Source: Lycorma delicatula | Lineage: Eukaryota > Arthropoda > Insecta > Hemiptera > Fulgoridae | Direction: 5' to 3' | NCBI RefSeq assembly: GCF_047948215.1 | Contig: NC_134465.1 | Coordinates: 53,577,841 to 53,641,840 of the forward strand | DNA: 64,000 bases | Part shown: piece by piece, positions 47,901-60,749 of the stretch | Numbering within the stretch: the stretch's first letter is position 1 | How the letters are laid out: the number at the start of each line of letters is the position of its first letter | Position numbers and translations under genes: made by a program | Notes under the pieces: generated by a model | Told to the model about the DNA's origin: nothing | Seen by the model: the letters and a program-made list of their open reading frames with translations, nothing else | Database searches by the model: none

Positions 47901-50900
47901 TAATTCTTATGTACTTTAATTTTTCTCCTACGTAGTTGACTGTGTATAATAATGGGAAACATATTTTTGCAAAATAAATGTACCTTTTTTTATATGATAG
48001 ATATTAATAAGGAAAAGATTTTTAAATATTACTTTAGTGAATCATACAAATATTGTGCTATGTCAGATTGTTATATTAGCAGATTGCATTCCTAATAATC
48101 CTAATTATTTTACGTAATAGATCTTTTATCTACGTGTTTATTGGTGAATACACCGTTTTAAATCATATTATTTTGTTTCACAAATGTGTATAATTTATGT
48201 TTCACATTTCAATAATTGTATGCATATAGATGACTGATTTATTGTTAGCTAGTTATGAATTAAATATAAACAATGTTTTATCATTTGAGTAAAAATAATT
48301 AGTTTTTTTCACATAACTCACCATTATACATGTTTAGTTGCTTATTTTAATTTAAATAAAAGTAATGCTGTTATTTTTTACTTCTAATCTAAATTTAATT
48401 TTGTTATTATTATTATTCATATTTTAATTTAGAAGTTAATTTTGTTTGTATATTTATGAAAAATGTTAAAAAGTGTGTATTTCTATGTAACAGGAATAAT
48501 AGATAAATCTGTTACTGAAGTTTTTTGCCGTTTTAGTTATTTTTTAATTTTCTATAGGTAAAAAATTACGCTTTATATGAATAACGCTTTATATTACTTA
48601 ATTATATGAATAAGTAAAATAAATAATGGTTGAAATGAATTGACTCAAATATAATGATGGTCGTCTAGTTCCCAAAGGGATAATGTCCAGTTGATGAATG
48701 ATGATAGAAGTATTGTTATGTGGTGTGTACAATACGGTTCATGAATTGATTTATTTAATCTTGTACATGTATTATTTATTTTCATCGTGCTTTGCTGTGG
48801 CGTATCAGTTTAATCTTATTCTTCATCATATACATTCTGTTTTTATTTCTTCTTTCACCCTTCTCTTGTGTGTACTTCCTTCTCATGTTATTATTAGTCT
48901 TTTTATCTTTTATTGCTAACTTCCTTTTTAATTCTGTTTCTTTTTTTGTTTCATTGTATTGTTTAATCTTTTAATTCTTTTAACAGCTTTTTTTTAAATT
49001 TTGTGTGCACGTTTAAAATAAAAATAATTTAATTATTACTTATAGTTGTAACTTTTGTTATGCACAGCTGATTATCAGCAAGAACATTAAACAATTAACT
49101 AAATTTTAAAGTGTTAGTATAAGATCAATAATACCAATTGTAAAGTAATATTAAAACTGATTTAATTAATTATTATTAGAGAAATTAGTCTGTTTTTGCA
49201 CATTAATTAGATGTAACTATTTAATCATATCATAAACCAGTTAAACAATTTATAAAGCATATTTTTTTTAATTGAAGGAATATTCATTTATTTTTTAAAG
49301 ATTTACCGTGTCTATACCAGTTTTTCTTATAGTTTTGATTCATATAAAACCTCTAAGGTACAAGAGTAAAAGTCACAGTTTCCTTCTCTGAAAGTAATGA
49401 TATTCAGTTTAAATTGTGGAACATTGTGAAAGTGCTACTTGTATGGGTTAAGCCACTGTAGGCTTAATGAAGAAGATAATTAATGGGAATCAATTTCACT
49501 CCTAAATTTTCCTTAGTATGCCTAGTATTAGATGATTGTTATGTTGTTATATGTTAATTTAAGTTGTGACTGTACCTAATGTTGGGTCGTCTACAACATT
49601 TTTAGTTGTAGCACTTAACACAAATGACACCTAGTCAACTATTCTAATAATAGTTTATTTAAAATAAAAACCAGTTATAATGTTTGTTTTAGTGCACCCT
49701 GTACTGTTAATTTTAATTTTTATTGTTATAATTAGTATAATCTTGCTTAATCATACCTTGTAACCCATTTTCTAGTTTTTTTTTGTTTTTTTTTTAACAA
49801 AGTAAAAAAATATCAAATTCTTTAGGTTAAGTTTTAGTTTTTCAAATTTCAACAAATTGAAGATTGATTTTAAACAGAGGATGAAATAAAAAGAATTGGT
49901 TAAAAATTACTAATATTATAATTTTTCTTTATATTTTTAAAAATTTCTAAGAAGTATTAATGTATAAATGAATCATTTTTTAGTATTTTGAAGACTTGGT
50001 GGGTAGGCTGGAAAGAAATGCATGATAATGGTTAAAAAATAAAATTCTACTATTTCAATTGACAAAATTTTGATAGTATTCTATAGGTAATAGAGAACTT
50101 TTAAGGTATATTGCAGCTGAATTAAATGTTCAGACATCAGCAATTTCAAATTGAAGAAATTTAAAGAATTTTTTTTTAATTGCACTTTGATCAAAACCTG
50201 AATGGAAATTTTGAAATTGGCTGAATATCGAAGATTTAATGAACTCTACCTGCTTGATTAAACTTGCAAGATCAAACCAAGCTATTTATGAATTTTAATT
50301 ATAACATTTTACTGTGAGGTCTAGGTGGTTAGATAGATAGAAAGCATGCTTTAGCATTAATTAAATAGTTGATCTGTAAAATACTGTTTGTGGGTATTGA
50401 AGTAATAGATTTGTTAAGATTTTGTTACCAAGAGATCATAATGAACTATTCAGAAGATGTGATATTTAACAATGATGAAATAGGCTTTAATTTGAAATGT
50501 TACCATTGAATGCATTAGTTGTTAACTCAGAATAATTTGCTCCTGGACTTAAGGAAATAATTATCTTTCTTATTTACTATAATGTGTAAGGTACTGTAAA
50601 TTGTCTCTGACTCTACTGGAGAATATAAAAATCCAAGAGTGGTAAAAATATCTGATAAATGTTCGTTTTTCTATTATAGATATAAAAACTTTTTTTTATG
50701 TCAGCAGAGTTATACTTGTTTCATTTAGAATTTTTATGTTTAGTGCGTCCATAAAATAATGGTAGAATTTCAATTAGTCATAATATTGGAAAAAAGCATG
50801 ATAGATTCATGAAGAATGTGTCAAAATGAAGAGAAGAAATTCTTCAAGGATCTTAGCCTTTTGTAGATTTTGATATTGCACTCCTTTAGAAGTAGTTAGT

Positions 50901-51030
50901 TTGCCCTGCAAACTTAAAAAAAAAAAAAATCAACCTCTTTGCCTGTATAAATGATGTAGAATATTTGATATGATATACAAATACCTTAAGTGATCTGTTC
51001 TTGTAAATAGTTCAATTTTATTATTTGAAT
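47901..51030. other. first coding intron, AT-rich, no recognised genes
   Basis: No domain or repeat recognised. The + strand hydrophobic frames at 48698-48974 are T-rich low-complexity sequence. Confidence 0.45.
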
Positions 51031-51039
51031 AGAGAAGAT

Positions 51040-51800
51040 TTGTGTCCTTACAATACACAACAAATAAAAATCCATAGAGATAAGATCTGAAGACCATGGA
51101 AGTCAGGCTACTATTTTGTCCAACTCATGGCTGAGGAAATATTTTGTTGAGGTAATCAAACAGTAATGTGACAAAATGTGGAGAAACTCTTGTCAAATTG
51201 GAGAAAGAAATTCCCATTCCCTTCTAAAATCAATAAGTTGTTGCCTACAAAAGTTTTTTTTAGCAAAAGGTGAGGGACCAAAAGCTCTTGTCTTGTCTGA
51301 TTGTACACCACACATTAATGTTTTGGCATCATGTTGATATTTTATAATGACAATTTGTAATTAGTTACCTTCAATTCAAATATTATACCAATGTACTCAT
51401 CCTAAAACATGAAATGTTCCTTAACATTGAAAATAAATTCCCTACATAGTCTGACCTATCCAGAATGTAGTGAATTCAAATTGTTTGGTTTTATTATGTA
51501 GATAAATTTTATGTAACACCTGAATTTTATAATTGGCAAGGCACAGTTGTTTTTTTTTTAAATATTGTGAATAGTCGTTTTTGGAACACCTAAATCAACA
51601 GAACACTTGCCTATTAATTTTTTTGGTCCATGCAAATAACCTATTTTGACAGCTTCAACAGAACAGTCTCATCAGGAATTTATATTCTTTCAGGGCATGA
51701 TTGCTTCAGTATGTTCTGTCCGTTTCTCTGAGTTGTTTGTCCTATTAGCAAATGTTATTTTTGTATGATGGGCCTTCATTTAACACTTGAGTGTGTTCAC
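51040..51800 (-). pseudogene. DDE transposase relic (same type as 3390 and 60750)
   Basis: Reading the - strand: KLSKIGYLHGPKKLIGKCSV and LGVPKTTIHNI (helix-turn-helix region, 51560-51680), then a long broken middle, and at 51070-51110 WSSDLISMDFYL against W-P-P-R-S-P-D-L-T-P-L-D-F-F-L. Frames shift several times. No terminal repeats seen. Inactive. Confidence 0.6.
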
Positions 51801-53815
51801 ACCTAAAAAGCATAATCAACTCAAACTTAGCAAATCACAATACACATAGAAACTTACTCTGAATTATTATCATGCTTTGTTCCAAAACTACAACTATTTG
51901 TAATCCTGCCACTATTTTACAGATAGGCTGTAAATAGTGGTGGGATTACAAATATTAATCTCCCCCCCTCTCTCTCACTCTCTCTGTGTGTGTGTGTGCG
52001 TGTGCATGTTTATATATATGTGTGTGTGTGATTAATTTAATGCATTTGTTAAAAAAAAATAGAAACTGCAACTACAGTTATGGACAGAGATATTATTTTT
52101 CTACAGTAATCCAGTGTCATATAGTTTACATATTGATTCCCAGTCAAGAAATCAATAACATTACAAATTAAAACAATTCAAAGTACTAGAAGTTTTTTTA
52201 ATGACTTTTTACTAAAGTCTCTTTTCATGGTAGTGCTCATTGATGATTTGGCTGTTTTAATAACTTCAGTTTTTATGTAATCAGATGTGTAGTACTAATG
52301 AATTTTATTTATAGTAGTGACTTGTCATGTTTTAAATAGATTTCATTAGAAAGCTACCTATGTAATGGAATTATAAGAAGATGGGGCTAGTCTTATGCTA
52401 AGCATGTGAAACGTTTTTCACATGCAACCATTGTCGTATTGAGTAAGAAGTTTTTCTTAACTTTAAGGGGGAAATCTCTTTTATCCCCTACTTAGCACTG
52501 GTGAAATTTACTTCTGGCTTGCCGAAAGGGATTTTTTATCTTGTAATTTTACATTAGGGGTTTCAAAATCCTTGTAGCAGTTTTTTCAGAAAAAAATATT
52601 ATTTGAATATTTTATGTTCTTGATTTATTTATTTATTTTAATTTCTTTACTGTTTTTATTGGGTTATATTTAGGTTGCTATTGTTATTGTATGGAATATT
52701 TTTTATAGTACCACATTTGGGCCAGACTTCCATGATGTGATGGCTGGTGTTTCAGGAAGATAATATAAATTTAGGTTGTTATTAATATAACACCCATCAT
52801 AAAAATATAGGTTTTGGTGTTTGTTGCTGTGTTCAGTTTTTAATTAATATTATATTGCTCAGTAAAAACAATAAATCCATCTGATTTTAAATAGCTTAAA
52901 GACAATGCGTTCTATGTATGCTACTTTTTCTTAAGTTGTATAAATTGCTGTGATTTTAAATGACATAAAATGCTATGATTTTTGTTAATAAATTTCAAGA
53001 GCAAGCACATTAATTTCACCCAGTATTTAACTTTGTTATTATGTTATTGTATGAGAATCAGCTAATTTTATATGGTTTCAGATCTATAAATTTTATCTTT
53101 AATTTTCAATTCTTTTCTTTTATATGATACTTCATGTACCTTGTAGAACTATCAGAATAGAATATAAGGGGTTATACAGTGTGTATTTTCCTTACCCAGG
53201 TCTTGGTTGTCTTTTTATCACATTTTTTATATTTTTTTAAAGTGTTATCAAAATAAATAGTTTTAATACTTCTATTGCCCTGCATTTTTTTGCAATAAAA
53301 TATAGTAAAAACTTTAAAAAAATTATGATTATGTCGCTTTAATATAACATTTACTGTTTAGTTCAAGACTTTAAACTCTGAATTTTAAGGAAACTCTAAG
53401 AAATCATTACCTGAAACCATTACATTTGTTGTGATGCAGTACCATACTGTACGAAGGTTAAAATTTTAATTGTAAATGACAGCAATGCTATTTAACATCT
53501 CTCAAAAATTCATCTTGATTGTTTTAAATATTTTTTTGATTTGATACTATATTTTGGTGTGTAATTTTTTACATTAAATTTACGAAAGCATTGTCATATT
53601 GTATGATGTTTTTAAAATATTATTGTACCTAACAATAAATCTGTAGTGTGCCATTTCTTGCATTATTAGATACCTCAGTAATAAAAAAACTTAAAATCTT
53701 TATCTTCTTACTTTATGGGTACATGATGAAGTCAAAACTCAGTTTTTTACAATATGTAATTAATTTTTTTTTAAATTCATATTTTTAAAGTTTTAGTTCA
53801 TTTCTTTTGTTTCAG
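51801..53815. other. end of first coding intron, AT-rich
   Basis: A CT then GT microsatellite lies at 51962-52030. No genes recognised. A T-rich tract ends in TTTCAG at the exon 2 acceptor (53815). Confidence 0.5.
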
Positions 53816-54027
53816 GTAAAAGTAAAGAAGCAGAAATAAAAAGGATTAATAAAGAATTAGCAAACATACGTAGTAAATTTAAAGGTGACAAAACATTAGA
53901 TGGTTATCAAAAGAAAAAATATGTTTGCAAATTGTTGTTTATATTTTTGCTTGGACATGATATCGATTTTGGTCATATGGAAGCTGTTAATTTATTATCT
54001 TCTAATAAATATTCTGAAAAACAGATT
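53816..54027 (+). CDS. AP-2alpha: alpha-adaptin coding exon 2 (residues 22-92)
   Basis: The exon follows the acceptor TTTCAG at 53815 and ends at the donor GTAAGT at 54028, on a codon boundary. It encodes the conserved start of the adaptin trunk (Adaptin_N, alpha-solenoid), including [20 protein letters not shown] and the [18 protein letters not shown] stretch. Lysines 42 and 44 and the Tyr52/Lys54-56 cluster match the basic patch that binds PIP2 in the mammalian protein, where numbering is one higher. All are present, so membrane binding should be intact. It is separated from exon 1 by 14.8 kb of repeat-rich intron. Confidence 0.97.
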
Positions 54028-57009
54028 GTAAGTAAAATTTGTTTTTCTTTTGTCTGTATTCTATTGTATTATATAAATTATAAATTTTAATGGCTGGAAA
54101 ATATAGGTTTTTTCTTTTCTTTAAAAAAAAAGAAAGTAAAATTAATATTAAATAATAGTTTGTGGTTGTAAGTATTTTCTATCCATATATTTTTCATTAA
54201 AATAAATAAAGATGAAGACTGAACAAAACATCTTGACGTATATAAATGTTGTCTGAACTAATATTCAAAACATTGATTGCTAGGGAGTAAAGGTTATTCC
54301 ACATTATTTATCTTTAGTATGCTTAACTTGAATGAACTTTTTTTTTAAGCCACATAGATAATTTTTGTATTTCTACTTTACTGAATAATTGGTAGAATAA
54401 CAAATAATAATTGGTACAATAACCAAATAAAAGCAAATCAGATTTTCTTTGAAAAGAATCTCAACAAGTATGAGGTAAACAATCTTTGTTTTAGAATTAA
54501 CAATGTAAATAAAAAAAAAAAAAAAAAAAGTTGAAGGGTTGTAGACATGAATATTCAATTCATAAAGACTGTTTGATCAAAACAGTGAGAGGTTAAGTCT
54601 TATTTTTAAGTTGATTAATATATAATATGTATTTATATTTAAGTATGTTTTGCTTTCTGCTTGTAAAAAAATTATTCAATTGATTGTGCCTTGATATTGT
54701 CTTTCTTGAAGAATATTGCATAGGTAGTTTATTGTTGGAAGCAGTTTCAACACTAGATATATATAAATATAAATTGGTGTAATATAGAAAGTTGTTAGTA
54801 AATCTTATTACATTGAGTTTACAAGTGATTAATATTTTAAATAGTTTCACTTCTTTCTTGGAAGGTATATAATGATATGAAAGTATGCAAGTGGACATAA
54901 GTCTCTACTCCAAGTTTGTAATGACTTAGTTAATTTTGTAATACAGAAGGCATGATTTTTTATGACTGATGCCTTAAAGAATAATCTCTGTACAATATTA
55001 CTCTAATTTGACCTATATTATTTGACTTAAAATTATTGATTTGTTCTTGTTAAATTATTTATCAATCTGATTCTAGAAATTCTAGGGAATTCTAGAAAGT
55101 CACTTTAGGATTGAGACACAGTAATACTTGTATACCTTTAACGTACACTTTAACTTTTTTATTTATCTAATATTTAAAGCGGCATCTGCTGTTATTATCA
55201 TGTGATCATTAGGTATGAAAATACAACAGCAACACTGAACTATGATCATTCTGTATTCTTGACTTTGATGATTTGTTGAAGTTGGTTCAGTTGAACTAAT
55301 TGGTGAATCCCAACAAATATTGGCTCTGTTTTTGGGTTTTTCCTTAACTTTGACCCTTTAAATTCCATGAAGCTACCTGTTGAAAAGTTCCAGGTATTGC
55401 AGAATTATCATACTGTAAGAAAATTTTATTTACTGTCTTACCCAGGACAGGAAGTTATTTATTTTTAACATTATTGTTATTATTGTGGAAACAGCAACAT
55501 AATTTTAAAACAATTGTGATTATTAGAAAATAAAAATACAAGATTTTTATTATTTTGTTTGCAAAAGAGCAAATTTCATGGGGCCAAGTTTTTTTGCTCT
55601 TCCTTCTTACTGATGTTTAAATAATTATTGAATTCACTCTGCATTAGTATTGAGAGATATGGAATAATGTATCTTCAGAAATTACATCATAAGACTTGTT
55701 TCTTTAAAGATTCTTTAAACATTTGGTTGTAATAAATTATAAACAACATTATACAACAACTAAAAAACAGGACTAACCTCTAAAAAGTATTTGTTTAGGA
55801 CTGAATTTTAGTAGTTATTGATTCCTAAGCATTCCTCTCTTGCATCTATACTCTGGTCTAGATGGTGTTCCATTTATCAAAATAGGCCTTAGTTTCTTTA
55901 TCACATTATTTTGGTCATCCTTGTCTTTTTAAGTTTGGTAATAGCCGGAAATCGCAGACAGCTAAGTAAAGTTAAAAAGAAGAATGACCTTATTTGTTAA
56001 TTAGTTTGATCAGAAATTTCTCTAGCAATGATTGCCATCATAGTTTGGTACATTGTTGGTCTGATAATCCACTTGTGAAGCCACAATTGAAGTTTTTTCT
56101 TTTAAAGAGAATTTCTTAATTTTTCATTAGCTATTAATTACCCGCTTAATCATTTATCAGATTGTACCGTATCTTGTTCTTTGTCCGTATTTGGATTCAT
56201 TATTTTTTTTTTTGGATAGCCAAAAACGAGGTTATTTATGTTTCTAGTCCATCTTTGACGAGTGTCTTTTGTCATCAAGACATCCACATTATATGCTGCT
56301 TTCAATTAATCCAATGTTTCAGCAGCAGTCTTGTCAATTTTTCATGCAAAAAATGTTGATTTTCATACACTGCTGTAAACTTTGATCATTCATTTTTATG
56401 TCAGTATATAAGATCTTTATTGTTTTAACACTAGTCAACTAATAATAAATGACTGTTAGTTTGAGGTTTACCCATGAATTTATTATATCATGTATAAACA
56501 AGATAACATATAATTCCAGTTAATATGATCAACAGTATATGGCTGTTCTGAAATTAAATCATCATCCCTTATTATAATTAAATTATTTTTTTAATGCTTA
56601 ACAGCAAAACTACCTTTCTATTAAGTCACCATTTAAATCTAATTATCATATTATATCTCCAGTTTTTGAATTTCATCCATCATTTGGAAGGCGGTCAGTA
56701 GTTTTGTAAACTGCGCAGAGCTTTTTGACCTAATTTTCAATTCATCTGATCAGATCAGATCAGAACATTACAGTTGATGGTTGAATACTTCAGCTATAAT
56801 TTTGAAGGAATGTTTTTGATGAAGTATTCCATCTAAATTACCACCATTGTTATTGGATTTCAATAGTACTTTACCTGTATGTTAACTTTATACTATAACT
56901 TTTTCTTGATTGTCTGATCAAGCAAGCGATCCATTTACAAATACACGTAGAACTTTATTCTGATGTTTGAAATGATTATAAAATAGTAATACAGTTTTTA
57001 TTATTTCAG
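54028..57009. other. second coding intron; possible mariner relic in its right half
   Basis: At about 56270-56400 the - strand gives KTAAETLD-like and LKAAYNVDVL-like words (GACAAGACTGCTGCTGAAAC region), reminiscent of the mariner N-terminal K-S-A-A-E-T-L-x-L-L-K-x-A-Y-G segment. Further left the match fades, so this is tentative. An A-run lies at 54510-54529. Confidence 0.35.
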
Positions 57010-57098
57010 GGTTATCTATTTATATCGGTTCTCGTTAATACAAATAGTGACCTTATAAAGCTTATTATACAAAGTATAAAAAATGATCTTGCTTCAAG
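57010..57098 (+). CDS. AP-2alpha: alpha-adaptin coding exon 3 (residues 93-121 plus two bases)
   Basis: The acceptor is TTATTTCAG ending at 57009 and the donor is GTAGGT at 57099. The encoded peptide begins [16 protein letters not shown] and ends KNDLAS, continuing the helical repeats of the trunk directly after KQI of exon 2. The last codon (Arg122) is split two bases/one base with exon 4. No frame breaks are seen. Confidence 0.96.
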
Positions 57099-58048
57099 GT
57101 AGGTATGGTTAAATATATTTTATTGTTATTACTATTTAAATTTTGTCAAAATATAATAAAATTTTTAAGTATGTTTTAAAATAAACTGCATACCGTTGTG
57201 GTCGTATGAAATGTTGGACTCTATGATTATATTAAAATTCAGTAGTTATTTTCTGATTAATGTAACTTTGTGGTTATTATTTTAATGTAATTTATTTAAA
57301 AAAATTAAAATACAAACATTACTTTTATAAAATAAAACTTTAGTTTTATTATTTTTGAACATTTTTTATCATTTTTGTTTTAATTCATGGTTGTTTGTAA
57401 TGAGTAACTGATATGCTAGCAATGTTGTGTAACCTGGATGTAGAATAAGCTGCTTTTCATCTACTATATGATTGGATATAATGTCATGTCTAAAAAACTT
57501 GGATATCTTTTACTACTTTGATGTGATGTCAGAAAAGATATGATGTATGACAGTGTATTTCTTAACTGACTTATAAAAAGAGGTTTTTTATTTAACTATG
57601 TACTCATATGTGTACATCTGTTTGTATGCTAATCTTTACTGTTTAGTTAATGGGTTAATTGAAATCATTCTTTTTTTTTCATATAAAATATTTCCGTAAT
57701 GGTACTATGTAAGAGTTTTTTTCCAGCATAATCTAAGCATTAGATTTTTATATAAAAAATTAAACTGTTTTACACAGACAAATTTGGATATTTTTAAAAG
57801 CTTTAACTCGCTTTAGGAATAATCAAATCTTGCAACTGCTGTATCTTTTGATCTATCGTATGATAATCAATGAAATTTGGAACACGTATGTAACTTTGAT
57901 GACAATACAGCACCAAGGTGTCAGAATTTGATATGACCCGCCTCCACGCACTACCACTACGCTAAATTCATGCATTTAGTTGAAAATTTTCATTTCTCAT
58001 GAACTATCGTATGAAAATGATTGAAATTTGGTACACGTATGTAACTTT
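57099..58048. repeat. left part of third coding intron with a 49-bp direct repeat
   Basis: CTATCGTATGA.AAT..(A)TGAAATTTGG[A/T]ACACGTATGTAAC-TTTGATG occurs at 57853-57901 and 58004-58051 (period 151). The wording is typical of dispersed transposon DNA. The long-inverted-repeat element begins just right of the second copy. Confidence 0.7.
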
Positions 58049-58078
58049 GATGTGTAAAAATATTTATTTTTACACATC
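58049..58078. repeat. perfect hairpin at the left flank of the long-inverted-repeat element
   Basis: GATGTGTAAAAAT at 58049-58061 pairs exactly with ATTTTTACACATC at 58066-58078, with a 4-nt loop. Confidence 0.85.
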
Positions 58079-58097
58079 TTAAAAAAAAATACAAAAA

Positions 58098-59326
58098 AAA
58101 CAAAAAAAATTACAAAAATATATTTGATTACATAAAAAATTATTTTTTAAAAAAGCTTTTATTTAACTAATATTAATATTAACATTAATAAAAAAGGAAA
58201 CAAATTAGAAAAACCCTCTAAAAAGTAAAAAATAAGAATTAAATCAAATTGAGAATTTTAAACAAAAAAAATATAATATATTAACAAATATAAAAATGCA
58301 CTGGAAAGTAAAAAAATAAATTATATAAATATCTAATAAATAAAAAATAAATAAATGTAATAATTATTAAATTTTAAAATGAAAAGTAATGAAAATATTT
58401 AGTTAAATAAAAGCGTGGCGCAATTTTTATAACAATGTTTTCGAATAAGTATTTATAGACATTTGCTGTATTGTAAAATATATTTTTTGTCTAATGAGGT
58501 AGTTTAGTATATGCATATACTTTATTTATCTGTAATAAAATAACTCAAGTTTTAATTCTTTGATGGTTCAAATTTGCACTGAGATGACCTTTAAGGGTTA
58601 ATAAGATTAAAAATAAAAATTAAATTTAGAAATCTTGCACAAAGTTATTGCATTTTGACGGTAATCTGAAAAATTATTATCATTATAATTGTAATCGTAA
58701 TTATAAATTCATTAAATAAAAATTCATAATTAATTAAAATGAAACTAAAGTGGAAAGAGTGCGTTCAATTTGGCTTAGATTACAGGCAGAATTCGAAGAT
58801 GAACTTCAACTATGTGAGAACACATACAAAGAAAGCGAGTGGGTGCATTTTCCCAGACTGTTACTTGTAGTTAGTCAGTCTCAACTGGAGAGGTTCCAGC
58901 AGACCTTTCCACCTCCTCGCATCATTATTGAAAATTAAAATTAATTGTTGTAAAAATAAAAGTTGTGTTGTTTTAAAGAAATTATAAAAACTGTGCCATG
59001 CTTTTATTTAACTAAATATTTTCATTACTTTTAATTTTAAAATTTAATAATTATTACATTTATTTACTTTTTATTTATTGGTTATTTATTAGATATTTAT
59101 ATAATTTATTTTTTACTTTTCAGTGCATTTTTATATTTGTTAATATATTTTATTTTTTTGTTTAAAATGTTCAATTTGATTTAATTCTTATTTTTTACTT
59201 TTTAGAGGGTTTTTCTAATTTGTTTCCTTTTTTATTAATGTTAATATTAATATTAGTTAAATAAAAGCTTTTTTAAAAAATAATTTTTTATATGTAATCA
59301 AATATATTTTTGTAATTTTTTTTGTT
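58098..59326. mobile_element. long-terminal-inverted-repeat (foldback-like) element, ~1.23 kb, with ORF-bearing core
   Basis: The left arm 58098-58441 and right arm 58980-59326 are reverse complements over about 345 bp with few differences (for example AGCTTTTATTTAACTAATAT and CCTCTAAAAAGTAAAAAATA in both). The arms are extremely AT-rich. The 538-bp core (58442-58979) is different sequence and contains a GC-richer reading frame at 58738-58938. No transposase is visible, so it would be non-autonomous. Obvious target-site duplications are not apparent because both flanks are AT-rich. Confidence 0.85.
58738..58938 (+). CDS. reading frame of unknown origin inside the long-inverted-repeat element
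   Basis: An open frame without an ATG (first in-frame start-like codon GTG at 58750) encodes about 66 residues, including VERVRSIWLRLQAEFEDELQ, WVHFPRLLLVVSQSQLERFQ and the end QTFPPPRIIIEN, then a stop. It is more balanced in base and residue use than anything nearby. An AAG at 58748-58750 could be a splice acceptor, which would make this the last exon of a captured gene. An alternative ATG frame at 58739-58870 gives a less protein-like 43-residue peptide. I do not recognise the protein and assign no function. Confidence 0.35.
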   Translation, partial: NETKVERVRSIWLRLQAEFEDELQLCENTYKESEWVHFPRLLLVVSQSQLERFQQTFPPPRIIIEN

Positions 59327-59345
59327 TATGTCATTGTATAGCATC

Positions 59346-59376
59346 ATGAAGATATTATCAATGATAATATCTTCAT
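59346..59376. repeat. perfect hairpin at the right flank of the long-inverted-repeat element
   Basis: ATGAAGATATTATCA at 59346-59360 pairs exactly with TGATAATATCTTCAT at 59362-59376 around one A. Confidence 0.85.
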
Positions 59377-59439
59377 ATTATTTATGACATTCTGATATTC
59401 AAAATATTTTCTTAAAATTAAGTAGGAAACTTAACTTAA

Positions 59440-60690
59440 AAAAGTTATACCTATTTCTCTATTACAGAAAACCTTAGCTATGAAAAAAAATAGTGAAATG
59501 AGATGTACTTATTAAAGAATATTAAAAACCACACTAAATGTAAATGTAGCTGAAGTTGTACTAAGTAAAGACCAGTTGGATCTCAAAAAGAGAATGAATG
59601 TAAATAAGGCAGTTGCAGTTCCCAGATTTACTTTTTAAAAGACTTAATTTGCAAAAAGCCACTTATGTGATATTTGTAGATCTGGAGGATTTTGATAATG
59701 TATAATAGGACAGAATTTAAAAAATTGTAAATGAATTTGATTAAAATATAGGGGAAGATGACTTATATAATCTGCATAAAATCAGACAGCCTTGATAAGA
59801 GTTGAAAATGAAGAAAGGCAATCTGTGATTCAGAAAGGATTTTGACAGTGATGTTGTTTATCACCATTGTTTTTCAACTTTTATACAGAAGAAGCAATAC
59901 AGGAATTGCAGGAGAAATTTGAGAGTAGAGTAACTGTGGAAGGAAATAGAAATAAAATTAATCAATAATCTTGTTTTGACAGAAACCAAAATTGAGCTAG
60001 AAATGCTTTGAAAGGTATCGATTCATTTCTAGGAGAGAAATTTAGTATAACAAAATATATAGTATGAAGTCAAGTAAAAAACAGTTATGAGATGTCATAG
60101 AAGGAAGGATGATAACAAATTTAATCTTAAGATAGGAGAATATAATATACCTGAAGTTAAAGAATTTTACTACCTGGAAAGTGAGGTTATCAAAGATAAA
60201 GTAAGGTAGAGGTCAAACGGAGTAATGTAAGCAAGGAGAGCTTTCACATAGAAAACAAGTCACTAGTATCAAATGTAGATATATAAATTAAAAAGATATT
60301 GTTAAAAATATCTATAATATGTAGATAGCTCTTAACGGTAGTAAAATGTGGACTGCAAGAAGATTGGAAACAAAAAGAATTGGAGGTCTTTGTAATCTAG
60401 TGCTGCAAGAGTATGTTGAAAGTTATATAGGTTGATGAATAGATCTAAAAATTGATTTTTTTTTTTGGCAAAATCTTGCGAAAAATCGTGAACTACATTA
60501 TTAAGCCATTTATTACAACTAGGTTTTGTTAATTTGGTCATAGAAAGGTGTGTAAAAAATAAAACTGTACAGAAATATGAAAATGAAATGTATGTAAAAC
60601 AGATAATTGCAGAGTAGGATATGGAACTTTTTCTGGGATTGAAAATACTGAAAGGAGCATCAAATAAGTCAAGTGACTGAGACTACAGCT
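59440..60690 (+). pseudogene. LINE relic (family B): reverse transcriptase to 3' tail
   Basis: Broken + strand frames give IFVDLEDFDNV (RT F-V-D-L-x-K-A-F-D motif, one residue lost), QSVIQKG and LSPLFFNFYTEEAIQELQEK-like words (59820-59910), LTETKIELEMALK-like sequence, RCHRRKDDNKFNLKIGEYNI, VKEFYYLESEVIKD (post-RT motif), and ALNGSKMWTARRLETKRIGG-like sequence near 60330-60390. The tail GCATCAAATAAGTCAAGTGACTGAGAC at 60657-60683 is a diverged form of the family-B tail at 26222-26250. It lies in the third coding intron. Multiple stops mark it as inactive. Confidence 0.85.
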
Positions 60691-60749
60691 CTAAATACAT
60701 TAGGCAGCTCTGGTTATTTTGTGTATGTTTTATTAATGTACTGAAAAAG

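Noticed and set aside
48698..48974. Overlapping hydrophobic frames
   Set aside because: T-rich low-complexity translation within an intron; two frames look equally protein-like, which points to composition and not coding.
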